A stretch of DNA of 25,716 bases from Lobulomyces angularis. Taxonomy: Eukaryota; Chytridiomycota; Chytridiomycetes; Lobulomycetales; Lobulomycetaceae. This document shows positions 8,994-19,706 of the stretch, piece after piece. Below the pieces are notes generated by a model. It made no database searches. It was not told the DNA's origin and saw nothing but the letters and a program-made list of their open reading frames with translations. How positions within the stretch are numbered: the first letter of the stretch is position 1; the number at the start of each line of letters is the position of its first letter. Where the stretch lies: contig JADHYX010000326.1 of the NCBI GenBank assembly GCA_027604685.1, forward strand, positions 1-25,716. The letters run 5' to 3'. Both the position numbers and the translations under genes were made by a program.

Positions 8994-10551
8994 TTATTCT
9001 AGTATTCTACATTTAATATTGCCGTCCCATTTACCCCCATAATTCCAAAACCGCTCTTTTAATATTCTGTCTCCGGTATAATCATCCTCTGCCCATACTG
9101 GTAATTCAGTTTCAAAAAACCAACTACCGCTCTTTTCATATTTAAATGCATGTAGATATATCATTAGCTGTTCTGGTAAAGGATCCTCCTTAGGATATTT
9201 ACATTCTTGGCAAACTAAACTTTCTATACTATATAATGAATCATTATTCATTGATTCATTATCGAAAACAAAATCCTTTCCCCCCTTTGATTCATTAATA
9301 GTATGAAAATCATCTTTATCAAGAGGGAATGCAGCAGCTTTATATTTTTTCAAGATAGCATCTTGCTGTATTTCACTTTTTGCACCACCTTCTTCGCCAA
9401 AAACTTCAGAACAACAATAAATCGGATCATTTGCGATGGGAAATCCCAAATATTGAAGATGCACTCTTATTTGATGCGTTCTACCAGTTTTTGGTTCGCA
9501 TAAAACAACACTGGTTAGACCGTTATAACTCATCCTTTTAAATTTTGTTAAACATGGCTTTCCTTTTGGTGACACCATATTCACACTCATTTTATGGGAT
9601 ATTGTTAAAATTGGTTCAGCACATACTACTTCTTCTCTAAAAATATTAATAAAGGTGTTATATTAACAAATACATTGGAAATTCTCCTTTTACTCGAGCT
9701 ACATATGCCTTAGTTATATTTCTATTCATCATATCTTCCATCATAATATTAGCAATTTCCTTAGTTCTTGCCAACAGCACAACACCAGATGTCAGTCTAT
9801 CTAATCTATTGACACATGAATATTTCCAACTTTTAGAATCCAAATCATGCTCCTCTAGATTTCCAATCAAACTGTTTCCGTTGCCTGATTCTTCATCATA
9901 TTTAAAATAATTTTTATAATTACTGATTACCGATTTACTATCAAAACCCTCTATTTCTAACACTTTAGTGAGTGTGTTTTGGTTGTATCTACCAGTGGGA
10001 TGAACTAAATGAATTTAATTTTTCAGTTAAACTAAATTTAAGTACCAGGTAGTCCAGGAGGTTTATCTACTACTAATAAATTTTTTGAACAATAAACAAC
10101 CTTAATGTTTGGTAATGCACTAACAGGAGGTTCATGACGATGCACAATGTGGGTTAATAGGTCACCATTTGTGATAAGTTGACCACTGCTAATTTTATCG
10201 CCATTTACAAGAATTTTTCCCGCATTAATTGCAGCATCATAATAAGCAAAGCTTCCTGCTTGAAATTCATCAGTGTAAATGTCGATTACTTTCTTTTTTA
10301 ACCACCTTCCTTTAGCAAATGTCTCAAAATTCCTACATATTGTTTACAATTACATACACTTTATACTTTGGGAGATGTTACCAATCGTAAGGTTCGACTT
10401 TCCTTAATCCATTTTCAATTATATAGTTTGGAACAACAAAATTTTCAAAATTCGATTTTTTTCTTTGATTACTATTTTCATTTATTGCATTATTACTGTT
10501 ATTCCTACTTCTTCCCAAACTTCTGTCTCTGCCTTCAATTTTATTTTTCAT
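8994..10551 (-). CDS. RPUSD2: RluA-family pseudouridine synthase, RPUSD2/Pus9-Rib2 type, 4 exons, 476 aa
   Basis: Inferred exons: 10551-10382, 10332-10046, 10004-9674, 9636-8994 (1431 nt). This enzyme family isomerises uridine to pseudouridine in RNA; yeast Pus9/Rib2 act on tRNA position 32. The Asn/Ser/Arg-rich N-terminus leads into LRKVEPYDWNFETFAKGRW, an S4-like segment, HRHEPPV, VVDKPPGLPVHPTGRY, then the catalytic motif NRLDRLTSGV with Asp221, GEFP, and GRTHQIRVHLQYLGFPIANDPIY. The C-terminus keeps a CQECKYPKEDPLP segment and ends LPVWAEDDY..., both typical of the RPUSD2 branch. The residue before RLD is Asn218 where bacterial RluA enzymes usually have His. The internal spacer around residues 180-210 is acidic and probably a loop insertion. 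Cytosolic or nuclear location is likely; I see no clear targeting peptide. The choice between RPUSD2 and Pus9/Rib2 naming is arbitrary. Confidence 0.92.
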
Positions 10552-10881
10552 TTAAACTAAATTATTTATTGTTACACACACTATCCAAATAATTTTTTTA
10601 AATAGTGAAGAAAAAATATTAGAGTGTTAATTTGAAATTTTATTGATTAAGTAAATTTTCTTTATAAGTGAAAAATGCCAAAAATTAATGGTTTTTTCTT
10701 AGTAAATTTTCTTCAAAACTTTCCAAAATTTTTATTGAAATTTTGATAATATTAACTTATATATGGAAATTACAATTTTAAGTGTTACTATAAACATAGA
10801 GTATCAATATAAAGTGTACAATACAGCACAACGTATATCATTAATGCATTTGATTATTTTACTAGAAGACGTGTAAAAACT
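10552..10881. other. Spacer between pseudouridine synthase and PRCC genes
   Basis: About 330 A/T-rich bases holding the presumed promoter of the pseudouridine synthase and the 3' end of PRCC. An intergenic ATG near 10676 opens only a few codons. No RNA gene, repeat or motif was recognised. Confidence 0.55.
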
Positions 10882-11931
10882 TTACCAGCCATACTTAGCT
10901 TTTGTAATTTTGACATTTTGTCGACGAATAGCTGCTGCTTCTAGCAATTCTGCTTGATTAATAGCTGCTTCCCTTGCAAGGGAAAATATTGTGTGATTCT
11001 TTTTTTGAGACTTTGTAACCGGTTTGAGAGTCTACAAAACAAAAATTAAGACTGAAGAATTAAATGGCCGACTTACTGCTAAATGAGCTCTTGCTAGTTC
11101 CTGCTGCGTCAATGAAACTTTATGTTTTTCTTCATCCCATCTACCAACAATTTCTGATTGTTTTATTTCGACGTATTGAATCTCATTTTTTTTTCTACCT
11201 GCAACGCTCTCAATAACCTAAATGGTAATATATTATAAAAAATGCAACTTTTTTACATTAAATATACATTTTGTTTTTCATCATCGAAATCATCATTCGG
11301 TGCTTGCGGCTGATTCGAATAATAAGCATCTGGGGTGTATAAAGAAGAAGCAGAAGTTAGAGGTTTATATACGGGACCTTGAATGGGTTCATTGTCCTCA
11401 GGAACCGCTTCAGCTTCCCCTAAATTAAAGACCACATTAATTTTTTTTTAATTAAAATGGTACAATACCAAAGCTAAAGAAATCTTCAACCTTATCTACT
11501 TCTTTCTTAATAGGTAAAGATGACTTTTTAATTGTGTTGGGAATAAAATGAGTAGTTTTTGGTGATTCTTGGAGAGTTTTTTTTGATACTGCCTTTGGTT
11601 TGGGTAGTAACGAAAACAGTCCGGTTGACTTAACAGTTTCCTGATTTATTTTAATTTTTTTTGAGTTGGTATTATCTTCTTCTTGTATTTCCTTTTCAGT
11701 TTCATCAACAACAACAAAAAATTGCTTTCTCTTTTGTTGTTGGGCATTTTTAGAAGTAATATTATTAATGCTATTATCACCTGCTAGCTTTGGAGGTGGT
11801 AATATCGACGAAAGTGATGACCTCTAAATAAATTAAAAAATGACAAATTCAATTGTTATTACCTTTTGTGTTGATTTATTTGTTACAGTATCCTCATCAT
11901 CAGAGCTACTATATTCAGCTAAAGAGTTCAT
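10882..11931 (-). CDS. PRCC: PRCC-like nuclear splicing-associated protein, 5 exons, 288 aa
   Basis: Inferred exons: 11931-11863, 11823-11469, 11419-11268, 11217-11077, 11031-10882 (867 nt). The N-terminus is MNSLAEYSSSDDED, like the MSLVAYxSSDExE start of PRCC. It is followed by a proline/lysine-rich region with ILPPPKLAG and FSLLPKPK motifs, an acidic centre with YTPDAYY, and a helical C-terminal domain: EIVGRWDEEK, LTQQELARAHLA, KNHTIFSLAREAAINQAELLE, ending RRQNVKITKAKYGW. The terminal AKYG-aromatic ending is the PRCC signature. PRCC proteins are nuclear and associate with pre-mRNA splicing factors; the human gene is known from a renal carcinoma fusion. The UTP14 start lies 187 bases away on the opposite strand, across an assembly gap, so a shared promoter is possible. 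Confidence 0.85.
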
Positions 11932-11985
11932 TATATTTTTTTAATTAAATGAAAAATTTTAGTTAAAAAAATTTTTCTTTCTTTT

Positions 11986-11995
11986 NNNNNNNNNN
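11986..11995. other. Assembly gap (10 N)
   Basis: Ten ambiguous bases sit between the divergent PRCC and UTP14 starts. They may stand for an unknown length, so the true promoter spacing cannot be read here. Confidence 0.98.
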
Positions 11996-12118
11996 AAAAT
12001 CCAATCTTCAAGAAAAGAAAGTGAAATAGCCCTTCATAATCTTAAAATTATTAAATTCAATTCATTTTCTTTATAGGATTAATTTTATCTTTTTATAATT
12101 TAATTTTCCCGAAATATA

Positions 12119-15100
12119 ATGCCAAAGAACAAGAGACAAAAAACTAGAAAGGAAAAGAAAAAAATCAATTATGATGTTTTCAGCGATGGTAATTCATTCT
12201 GAAAAGTTATAAATTTATTTTTTTTTTTATTTTTAGAAGAAAAAGTTGAAAAGGAAAATCCACACTTGGATTCTGTAACAAATTACGAATATAACGTTGA
12301 TAAAATTAAGTTTGAGGACGATGAAGAAATAAGCGAAGATGAAGCTTTTGATGATGATGATAATGAAAAATATGGTGAATTTTTTTCTCAGGTAGTTTTT
12401 TTTTTTTTAAGAGAAACGCTGTAACTTAGTTTTAGAATTCAAACCAAAAAATGTCAAAAAAAAGTAATGTTAAGGAACTAGACCTAAATGAAACAGATTT
12501 AGAAGATGAAGGAGAGAAGGGGGAGGATGATGAGGAAGATTTTGATCATGATGAGGACATGATGGATGTTTCAGATTTATTGAATGCGGAGGTTAAAGAT
12601 TCAAAAAACTCAGTAAAACGGCAGTCTCACAACTTAGTTGACAATGAAGCTCTACAGAAAACTATGTCAATCCTGTTACCTGATACCCACGATGAAGAGG
12701 AAACAGGGGAACTGACAAATTCTGAGGATGAAAATGAAAGCATCGATTCTGAGGCTAGTGAAAATGAAGACGATGGACTAGTGACGTTAATTTCAAACCT
12801 GGACACAATTAAAAGTGGAAAAAAGCGAAAGAGAACAGCTGATGAAGTCACAGAAGCGTATGAAGAATCTGAATATAACTTAACCACTTCTCAGAACGAT
12901 TCGAATTTAAATGGAACAAAAAAGAAAGTCAATGTTAGCGACTTAGTTGGTGTATTGAAAGACACCACTAGTTTTGGTGGTTTAAAAAAGCATATTGAAA
13001 AATTAAATAAAGTTAGTAATAATAAGGAAAATTTGGGAGATACTTTGGCAGCTCCTCTAGCTAAAAGATTTCATGATAAACTTAATAGGGAGGCTGCGTA
13101 TGAACAATCTAAAAAAGAAGTAGGAAAATGGGGGCATATTGTACAAAAAAATAGGCAAGCGGAGCATCTTAATTTTCCGATGAACGAAGCACCAAAAATT
13201 AACCTTACATCAGGATCATTAATTTCTAAATTTGAAGTAAGTTTTTTTTTTTTTTTTCATGAAATGCCGATTCTCACTTTTTTAACTATTTTCAGGCAAA
13301 CACTGAAATGGAGAATGAAATACAGGCTGTGCTTAATGATGCAGATTTGACTGAAAAGAAGCAAAAAAATTTAGAGGAATTGGAAATGAATAAATATACA
13401 AAGGAAGAGGTTAGTGTATTTGAAATTATATTTGATTATTCAACCTTGAAAATAGATTGCTGACCGTAGAGCAGAATTAGCTAAAATGAGAAGTTTAATG
13501 TTTTTTCAAGAACAAAAAAAAAAAAAAATTGCTAAAATTAAGAGTAAAACTTACCGAAAGATTCAAAGAAAAGCTAAAGGACATCTTAGTGCTGATTTAG
13601 ACTTAGAAACCTTGAAATCGCTGGATCCTGAAGCTGCCAAGGAAAAGCTGTTGCAAATGGAAAGAGACAGAGCTAAGGTTTGGAGTTATTGAAGCGTTTT
13701 CAGAATTAATGATAATATTTTAGGAAAGAATGACATTGAAACATAAAAATAGTGGAAAATGGGCAAAGAAAATGTTGTCAAGGAAAGACACAGATTCAGA
13801 GGTATTGTTTTAAAATTGATCACCTAATCTTCCGTTTTACAGACTAGAAAAGCATTAATGGAGCAGTTAGAGAAGCACGAGGAATTAAAAAAAAAAATTT
13901 CTGGAATGCACAGTTCTGATGATGACTTTTCGGGAGATGAAGATGATGATGATGAAGAGGGTGACGGTGGAGAAGATATCGCAAATGCTGTAATGGAACT
14001 CAACTCTATGAAAAATTCGATCAGTGATACCCAAATTCCTACTACAGGCGTTTTTGCAATGAAGTTTATGCGGAAGCATGTAAAAGAACAAATGGACGCA
14101 TCAAAAAGATCTATTGATGAGTTGCAAGAGATGCTTGAAAGTGAAAGACAGCATTCATCTGATTTTTCTGAAAATGAGGAGGAATCTAAATTGGACTCAA
14201 ATACCAAAGTTAGCGGCAGAAAAGTTTTTAATAAAAAGGTTTTTTTTTTTCAAATTTAATAAATTACTCAATCTTATTATTAGGGATTAAATAGTACACG
14301 AACATTCGATGATAATGATAAAGATTTGGAACAAAAATTTGAAAACACTTTAACCTCCTCTGGGCCAATTTCCATAAAAAAGCCAGTCGATCCCTTAAAA
14401 CCCTTATTTGAGGTTGAATCTTTTGAAGGTACGGAATAAAGTATTTTTCTAAACTGAATTTTTTTCCTAGATTCAAATTTGTTTGAGGGATCTGTAAATT
14501 CTAATACAATAAATTCTTCTTTAAAAGTAAGCGAACTTGGCGATGTTGATGCACATAGTAGTTTTAAATCTGACAGTCTGAAAGATCTGAAAGAGGAAGT
14601 CCCAAAAGGAAAAATTGAAGATGATTTTTCTGGTAATGAGTCAAATGCTGAAAATCCGTGGTTGAGTAGTTTCAGTAAACCGCTATTGAAGAGTATTAAG
14701 ACCAATAGTCAAAGTTTTAAAGAAGGCAAGCAAGAAAAAGCATTAAAAAAATTTGCTGCTGACAAAAAAGAAAAATTAAGAAATTCTAAAATTAAAAATA
14801 ATGATGATACCTATGAGAAACTTGATATTACATCTATTGCAGAAATGGAAAAAGCCGAAGTTGATGAGGTTACAGAAGAGGTAACGGATTCTGCAACCAT
14901 AGCTGCTGCAGAAGTTAATACCGTTTTGACCGGTAAAAATGAAACCTCCGATGATTTTTCAGTAACGAAAGATATGCGTAAAGTAATAGTCGAATCTGAT
15001 GATGGAGCTGATTCGGATTTTGAAGTTGATGGGGAAAGAAATCATTTTAATATGATGAATAAGAAGGATGTATCACAACTTTCGCAGCGTGAAGTAATGC

Positions 15101-15643
15101 GGTTGGCCTTTGCTGATGATAATATGTTTGAAGTAGAGTTTGAAAAAGAAAAAGTTTCTATTATGGAAAAAGAAAAACCACAGGAGATTGATGTAACATT
15201 ACCAGGATGGGTAAAACAACTTAAATGTATAATAGTGTCTTATTGAAACTATATATAGGGAAGCTGGTCAGGGATTGGTGTAAAGCAGAAAAAAAAACCT
15301 TCCAAAAAACTTATAAAAAAAGTGGATGGTATAGACATTGATAAAAGGAAGGACTCTAAATTAAAAAACGTCATTATAAACGAAAAGAGGCAGAAAAAGG
15401 TTTAATTTTTTATTTTATTTTGTTTTATTCATTTTTTTTGAAATAATTTAGTCATTAAAGTATCAGATACCTTCAGTACCACACGGATTTAATAATCGTG
15501 AGCAATATGAAAAAACTATTAGATTACCGTTAGGAAAAGAATGGCAAACCAGTGATACTTTTCAAAAGTTAAACAAGCCTAAAATATCCACAATAGATGG
15601 AAAAATTATTCATCCTCTTTCTTCTAAATTAAAAAGAAAATGA
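12119..15643 (+). CDS. UTP14: U3 snoRNA-associated protein UTP14 (SSU processome), 11 exons, 1017 aa
   Basis: Inferred exons: 12119-12188, 12237-12391, 12436-13236, 13296-13409, 13456-13677, 13724-13801, 13843-14238, 14284-14428, 14471-15210, 15259-15399, 15452-15643 (3054 nt). UTP14 belongs to the small-subunit processome and activates the helicase Dhr1/DHX37 during 18S rRNA maturation in the nucleolus. Family marks: basic MPKNKRQKTRKEKKK start, acidic EEISEDEAFDDDD, IADRRAELAKMRSLMF, KIKSKTYRKIQRKAK, ERMTLKHKNSGKWAKKML, AMKFMRKH, LPGWGSWSGIGVK (joined across intron 9), VPHGFNNREQYEKTIRLPLGKEW and a basic terminal LKRK. Long acidic Asp/Glu/Ser tracts separate the blocks. The length is a little over the usual 770-900. 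The UGA stop at 15641-15643 is genuine by position. Confidence 0.95.
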
Positions 15644-15977
15644 TTTTTTTACACACAGAAACGAAAAATAAGGTTTTAACACTTGTTTCATTAATAATTT
15701 ACATCCCTTAATTATCTTTTTACTTTTTTTTTTTTTTAATGCATTTCAATAGAATATTTAATTTTATATATTAATAAATTTGAAAAGTAGAACAAAAAAA
15801 ATTTTTTTTTAGAACTTTTGTATAAATTCTGAAATATTATTTTTGAATTAAAAAAAATATAATAGAAAGTACTAATAATTAAAATTAATATAAAATGAGA
15901 TTAATATACAAAAATCGACCCATCTAAAATTTTAAACAGACTTTTAATTGAACATTCACCACCAAAGACCAAATTAT
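15644..15977. other. Convergent 3' spacer between UTP14 and the RRM gene
   Basis: About 334 bases between two convergent stop codons. It is very A/T-rich with poly-T and poly-A runs that could serve 3' end formation on either strand. Nothing else was recognised. Confidence 0.6.
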
Positions 15978-16886
15978 TTAATAATCACGATCTCTATTGT
16001 TATCACGGTTGTTGTTATAACCGCCTCTTCCACCACCTACAAGAAAAAATTTTCAGTTGTCACTTGCAATATTCTCATACCGTAAGAGCCACCTCTACCA
16101 CCTCTGGCACCACCATTGAATCCACCTCTACCACGGGAACCATCTCTGTTTCCATCATTTCGGTCGCCTCTGTCACTTCTTTCATTAGCTAAGTTAACAC
16201 GGATTTGACGCCCATCAAGTTCTTGCTCATTCATTTCTTGGACGGCTTTTTCAGCTTCCTCAGAAGAGCTGAAAGTGACAAATCCAAATCCCCTTGATCT
16301 ACCTAAAATTTAAAGTTGTTAAAAGCTATCTATAAAACTAAATTATAAACAAAGCTCTTCTAATAACTCAAAAAAATTTAAACGATAGAGCAATTGACCT
16401 ACAGAATAAAACTGCTGCCATTTTTTTTTTCGATATAAAGTTTAACCCATAACAAATAAACATATAACTATAATATCAATTGTTCAAATTAATACTATGA
16501 CATGTACATTGCTTTGCCTTGTACTGATCTAATAAAATCAATACAAAGGCGGATATCTAGATTTGTTACTGTATAAACAGACAAGTACAAGAATAACTTA
16601 AACGCTCAACAAAAGTATATATATGATGTATTTTTCTTCAAATTTCTAACCAGTTTCACGATCTGTAAGAACAACGGCATCAGTAACGTCACCGTATTGA
16701 GAAAAGTGAGAACGAAGAGATTCTTCGTTTGTATTCCAAGACAAGTTTCCTACAAATACCTTAAAAAAAAAGATGTTAACAAAACATTGTCGGTGCACTA
16801 TCCTTACTTTAGATGTCTAAAAACAGTAGGAAAAAAATACAATTAACATTAAACTTAAAAGAATTGTAAAATAAAAAATATACCAT
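15978..16886 (-). CDS. Glycine-rich RRM RNA-binding protein (CIRBP/RBM3-like layout), 5 exons, 133 aa
   Basis: Inferred exons: 16886-16884 (the ATG alone), 16816-16808 (9 nt, Thr-Ser-Lys), 16759-16651, 16302-16081, 16036-15978 (402 nt). The product starts [12 protein letters not shown]. One RRM spans about 5-80, with RNP2 VFVGNL at 5-10 and RNP1 RGFGFVTF at 44-51, followed by [12 protein letters not shown]. The tail is Arg/Gly/Asp/Asn-rich ([26 protein letters not shown]). Proteins of this layout bind mRNA and often respond to cold or stress; the target here is unknown. The two tiny exons are accepted because RNP2 begins at the exon 3 acceptor, no other nearby ATG is in frame, and the splice restores the short Met-X-X-Lys lead typical of the family. 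A cytoplasmic or nuclear shuttling role is inference. Confidence 0.85.
16303..16650 (-). other. Exceptionally long intron (348 nt) of the RRM gene
   Basis: Donor GTTAGA at 16650 and acceptor TTTTAG at 16303 flank an intron three times longer than any other inferred in the window (37-114 nt). Reading minus, it holds internal AG and GT sites that could bound short cassette segments, including one after TTTATACAG that would shift the frame, and an ATG followed by GCAGCAG. Glycine-rich RNA-binding genes often regulate themselves by alternative splicing of such introns. That role is only inferred here. Confidence 0.6.
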
Positions 16887-17155
16887 TTTATTTTTATTTT
16901 TTTTTTTTTTTTTTTGGTGTAACTTTGAAAAAATATTTGTTCATTGCTCAGATGTGTATTTCGAGGATACTCGAAATGAAAATACTGAGGAAATAAATAC
17001 TTTAAAATGAAAATTTAAGAAAAAACTATTGTATGAATAACAGCTTTCTCTTGTATAGCACTTAATTAATCTATGTTATTAGTTTTGAGTTTTGCCATTA
17101 AATTTTTCTTGGCGGACTTTTAAAGTTATATTAAAACTAAACAGATTAAGAACGA
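16887..17155. promoter_or_regulatory. Divergent promoter region of RRM gene and Dbf2-type kinase
   Basis: This 269-base gap separates two start codons facing away from each other. A poly-T tract borders the RRM start and a relatively G+C-rich GGCGGAC word lies at about 17111-17117, roughly 40 bases before the kinase ATG. No known element could be assigned. Confidence 0.4.
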
Positions 17156-19393
17156 ATGTCAAATTCAAAAATACCCATTTCCTCTGTAAATATATCATCG
17201 TTAAATGCTCAAAAATCACTTTCCGTTCCTGAAAAGTCGATCATAAGTTTCAACATCCAAAATGACAAATTTATCAATGAACCCATGCCCTCCAGCAGCA
17301 ATATGATTTCTTCCGCTGCTGAAGATTCAACTTATTTAATAAAAAATCTGAAAAAGGATACGACGAATATTGACGAAAAGCAAAAACCAAAATTGGCAAC
17401 TATAGAAGAAAAAGCTAATGAGTTACTTCAAGAAGCTTTGAAGAGTGATACAGATAATTCCTGTTGCAATGAAGGTGAAAAAGTAGTTTTTAATGATGTT
17501 GGTGATGAAACTTTTGTAACCCCAGGAAACTCCGTGCATGCTGTTAAAGAAGACAAAGTTAGCAACAGCACCAAAAGAATGTGCATGATGACCAAACTAT
17601 GTACCTAAGACCAATTTAAAAATGAATTATATTAATTTTCTTTTTTTATAATTGTCAGATTTTTTGGATTATTATTTCGATCTTTTAAGCTTTATCCATG
17701 AAAGAAAGCAAAGAGTAGAAAAATTTAAAGATGATGGGAAAAAACGAAATGTAACATAAGAAACAATTTTTTTTGAACTTAATTTATTTTAAATAAATTA
17801 AAATAAAATGTTAAGTTAAGTGAAGAACAGTATAAAAAAGAATGGAAGAATTTTTGTGGAAAAGAAAGAACCTTTTTAAGAAATAGAAGGACAAGAATGA
17901 GAGTAACAAATTTTCAAATTATTAAACAAGTTGGTCAAGGCGGTTATGGACAGGTAAAAACTAAATACAAAAAAAAAAAAAAAAAAAGAGGGTAAATTTT
18001 TACACTTATATGACAAAACAATTAGGTATTTTTAGCAAGAAAAAAAGACGATCAAAACATTTGTGCTTTAAAAAAAATGAGTAAGCAGCTTTTACTAAAA
18101 CTTGGAGAAGTTCAACATATTTTAACTGAGAGGGACATTCTAACAAGAACAGATTCTCCTTGGCTAGTTAAATTGTTTTACGCATTTCAGGACTCACAAA
18201 ATGTGTATTTGGCCATGGTAAGGATAAAAAAACTTCCAAATTATATAATTCCTGTATTTAGGAATATGTGCCTGGTGGTGATGTCAGAACGATGTTTTGT
18301 AATAGTGGAGTACTGCGAGAATACTCTGCGAGGTTTTACATAGCAGAAATGTTAATGGCTGTGTCAGAAATACATAAACTTGGATATATTCATCGGTAAC
18401 TTTTTTTTGAAAAACCTTTGGAAACTAAATCATTTTTGTTTTTCATTTTATATTTAGTGATTTGAAACCAGAAAACTTTTTAGTTGATGCTGGAGGTCAT
18501 TTGAAGTTAACAGATTTTGGTTTAAGTAGGGGATCACCAAGTGCTCGCTTACTGGAAGTGATGCAAAACAAGGTATTAAATATAGAAACAAGTGATGCAT
18601 TTACTTATCAATAGGTGGATATGGTAAAAAATAGTGTATTTGTAAAAAGATCAACACTGGAAAGAAGGAACATTTTTCAAACAGTGAGGAAGGAGGAGAT
18701 GAAGGGTTACTCTTTAGTCGGCTCCCCGGATTACATGGCACCTGAAGTTTTGGTCCACAACGACATGGGTTACGGGTTAGCTGTAGATTATTGGAGTTTA
18801 GGATGCATTTTATTTGAAATGCTTACTGGGTTTCCTCCATTTTCCGCACAAACCAATAATGAAATCTGGGTTAACATATATTATTGGAAAAAAGTATTGG
18901 AAAGACCCATATATTCTGGTCAAGATGCAGAATTTAATATGACTGACGAAGCATGGAGTTTGATAAACAAGTTAGTTTAAAAAAATAACAAAACTCTCAA
19001 AATTGAACTAAAATATTTTTTTGAAGATTAATTACTGATCAAGAAAAAAGATGGACTGAAATTAGCCTAATTAGCAAGCATAAATTTTTTACCTCACCCA
19101 GTGATGAAAGTTTGCCAATTTTAAGTTTTGAAGATTTAAGAAAAATTGGAACTAGTGGATGCAGTGTCCTTAGTAAGGACTTGAAAGTACCACATATACC
19201 AGTATTAAAAAATGAGTTGGACACCAGTTACTTTGATGATTTTGACAACATTGATGTGAAAATGTACAAGGAAATTTTTGAAAAACAAGAAAACGATAAA
19301 AAAAATGCAGATTTTTATAAAAGCAACGAAGCTTTTGGTGGTAGAGCTGGTTTTGTAGGGTTTACCTTCAATCCACGACAAGAATTGTTTTAG
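17156..19393 (+). CDS. DBF2: NDR/LATS-family Ser/Thr kinase of Dbf2/Sid2 type, 8 exons, 612 aa
   Basis: Inferred exons: 17156-17600, 17659-17750, 17816-17953, 18026-18217, 18262-18395, 18458-18572, 18615-18970, 19027-19393 (1839 nt). In yeasts Dbf2/Sid2 with Mob1 is the terminal kinase of the mitotic exit/septation network. Residues 1-148 are Ser/Asn/Lys-rich and poorly conserved. The Mob-binding region starts at Tyr149 ([12 protein letters not shown]), followed by [11 protein letters not shown]. Kinase motifs: GQGGYGQV 219-226, Lys241, HRDLKPEN 333-340, DFG 353-355, the NDR insert with [13 protein letters not shown], and GSPDYMAPE 408-416. After the kinase come [10 protein letters not shown] and the hydrophobic-motif region VGFTF near the C-terminus. 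The [19 protein letters not shown] and GSPDYMA strings favour Dbf2/Sid2 over Cbk1/Orb6. All catalytic residues look intact. Confidence 0.93.
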
Positions 19394-19706
19394 GAAAGAA
19401 ATTTTTTTTTTCCTTTTTTTCATTGTATTTACTTTTCCCCATCATTTAGATTGTACAGAAAAAAAAAACTGACGAAGAATTTAATAAAATATTGAAAAAA
19501 AAAAATTTATAAATAAGACTATATTATCTAATTAAAGTCATAATTGCATATCTAGCAGAATGAAATTTTTGAAAGAAAAAAAAAAAAAAGTAAAGGGTTG
19601 ATGAAAAAAAATTAGGTTTTTTTTTTTTTTATTTTTTTTAAATAGTAAAAACAAAAAAAAAAAAAAAATTATATATTAATAAAAAAATGAAGAAAAAAAT
19701 TCAAGG
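19394..19706. other. Convergent 3' spacer between kinase and HAS1
   Basis: About 313 bases of long A and T runs between two convergent stop codons. No gene or defined signal was recognised. Confidence 0.6.

Noticed and set aside
12627..12887. 86-codon Ser/Val-rich minus frame opposite UTP14 exon 3
   Set aside because: Reverse shadow of acidic coding sequence with no family features.
13824..14207. 127-codon serine-rich minus frame opposite UTP14
   Set aside because: It mirrors an acidic Asp/Glu/Ser-coding exon of UTP14; low-complexity shadow.
18218..18343. Kinase read-through frame with a stop after LRGFT, suggesting a kinase pseudogene
   Set aside because: The GTAAGG to TTTAG intron at 18218-18261 restores the canonical kinase sequence; no catalytic residue is missing.
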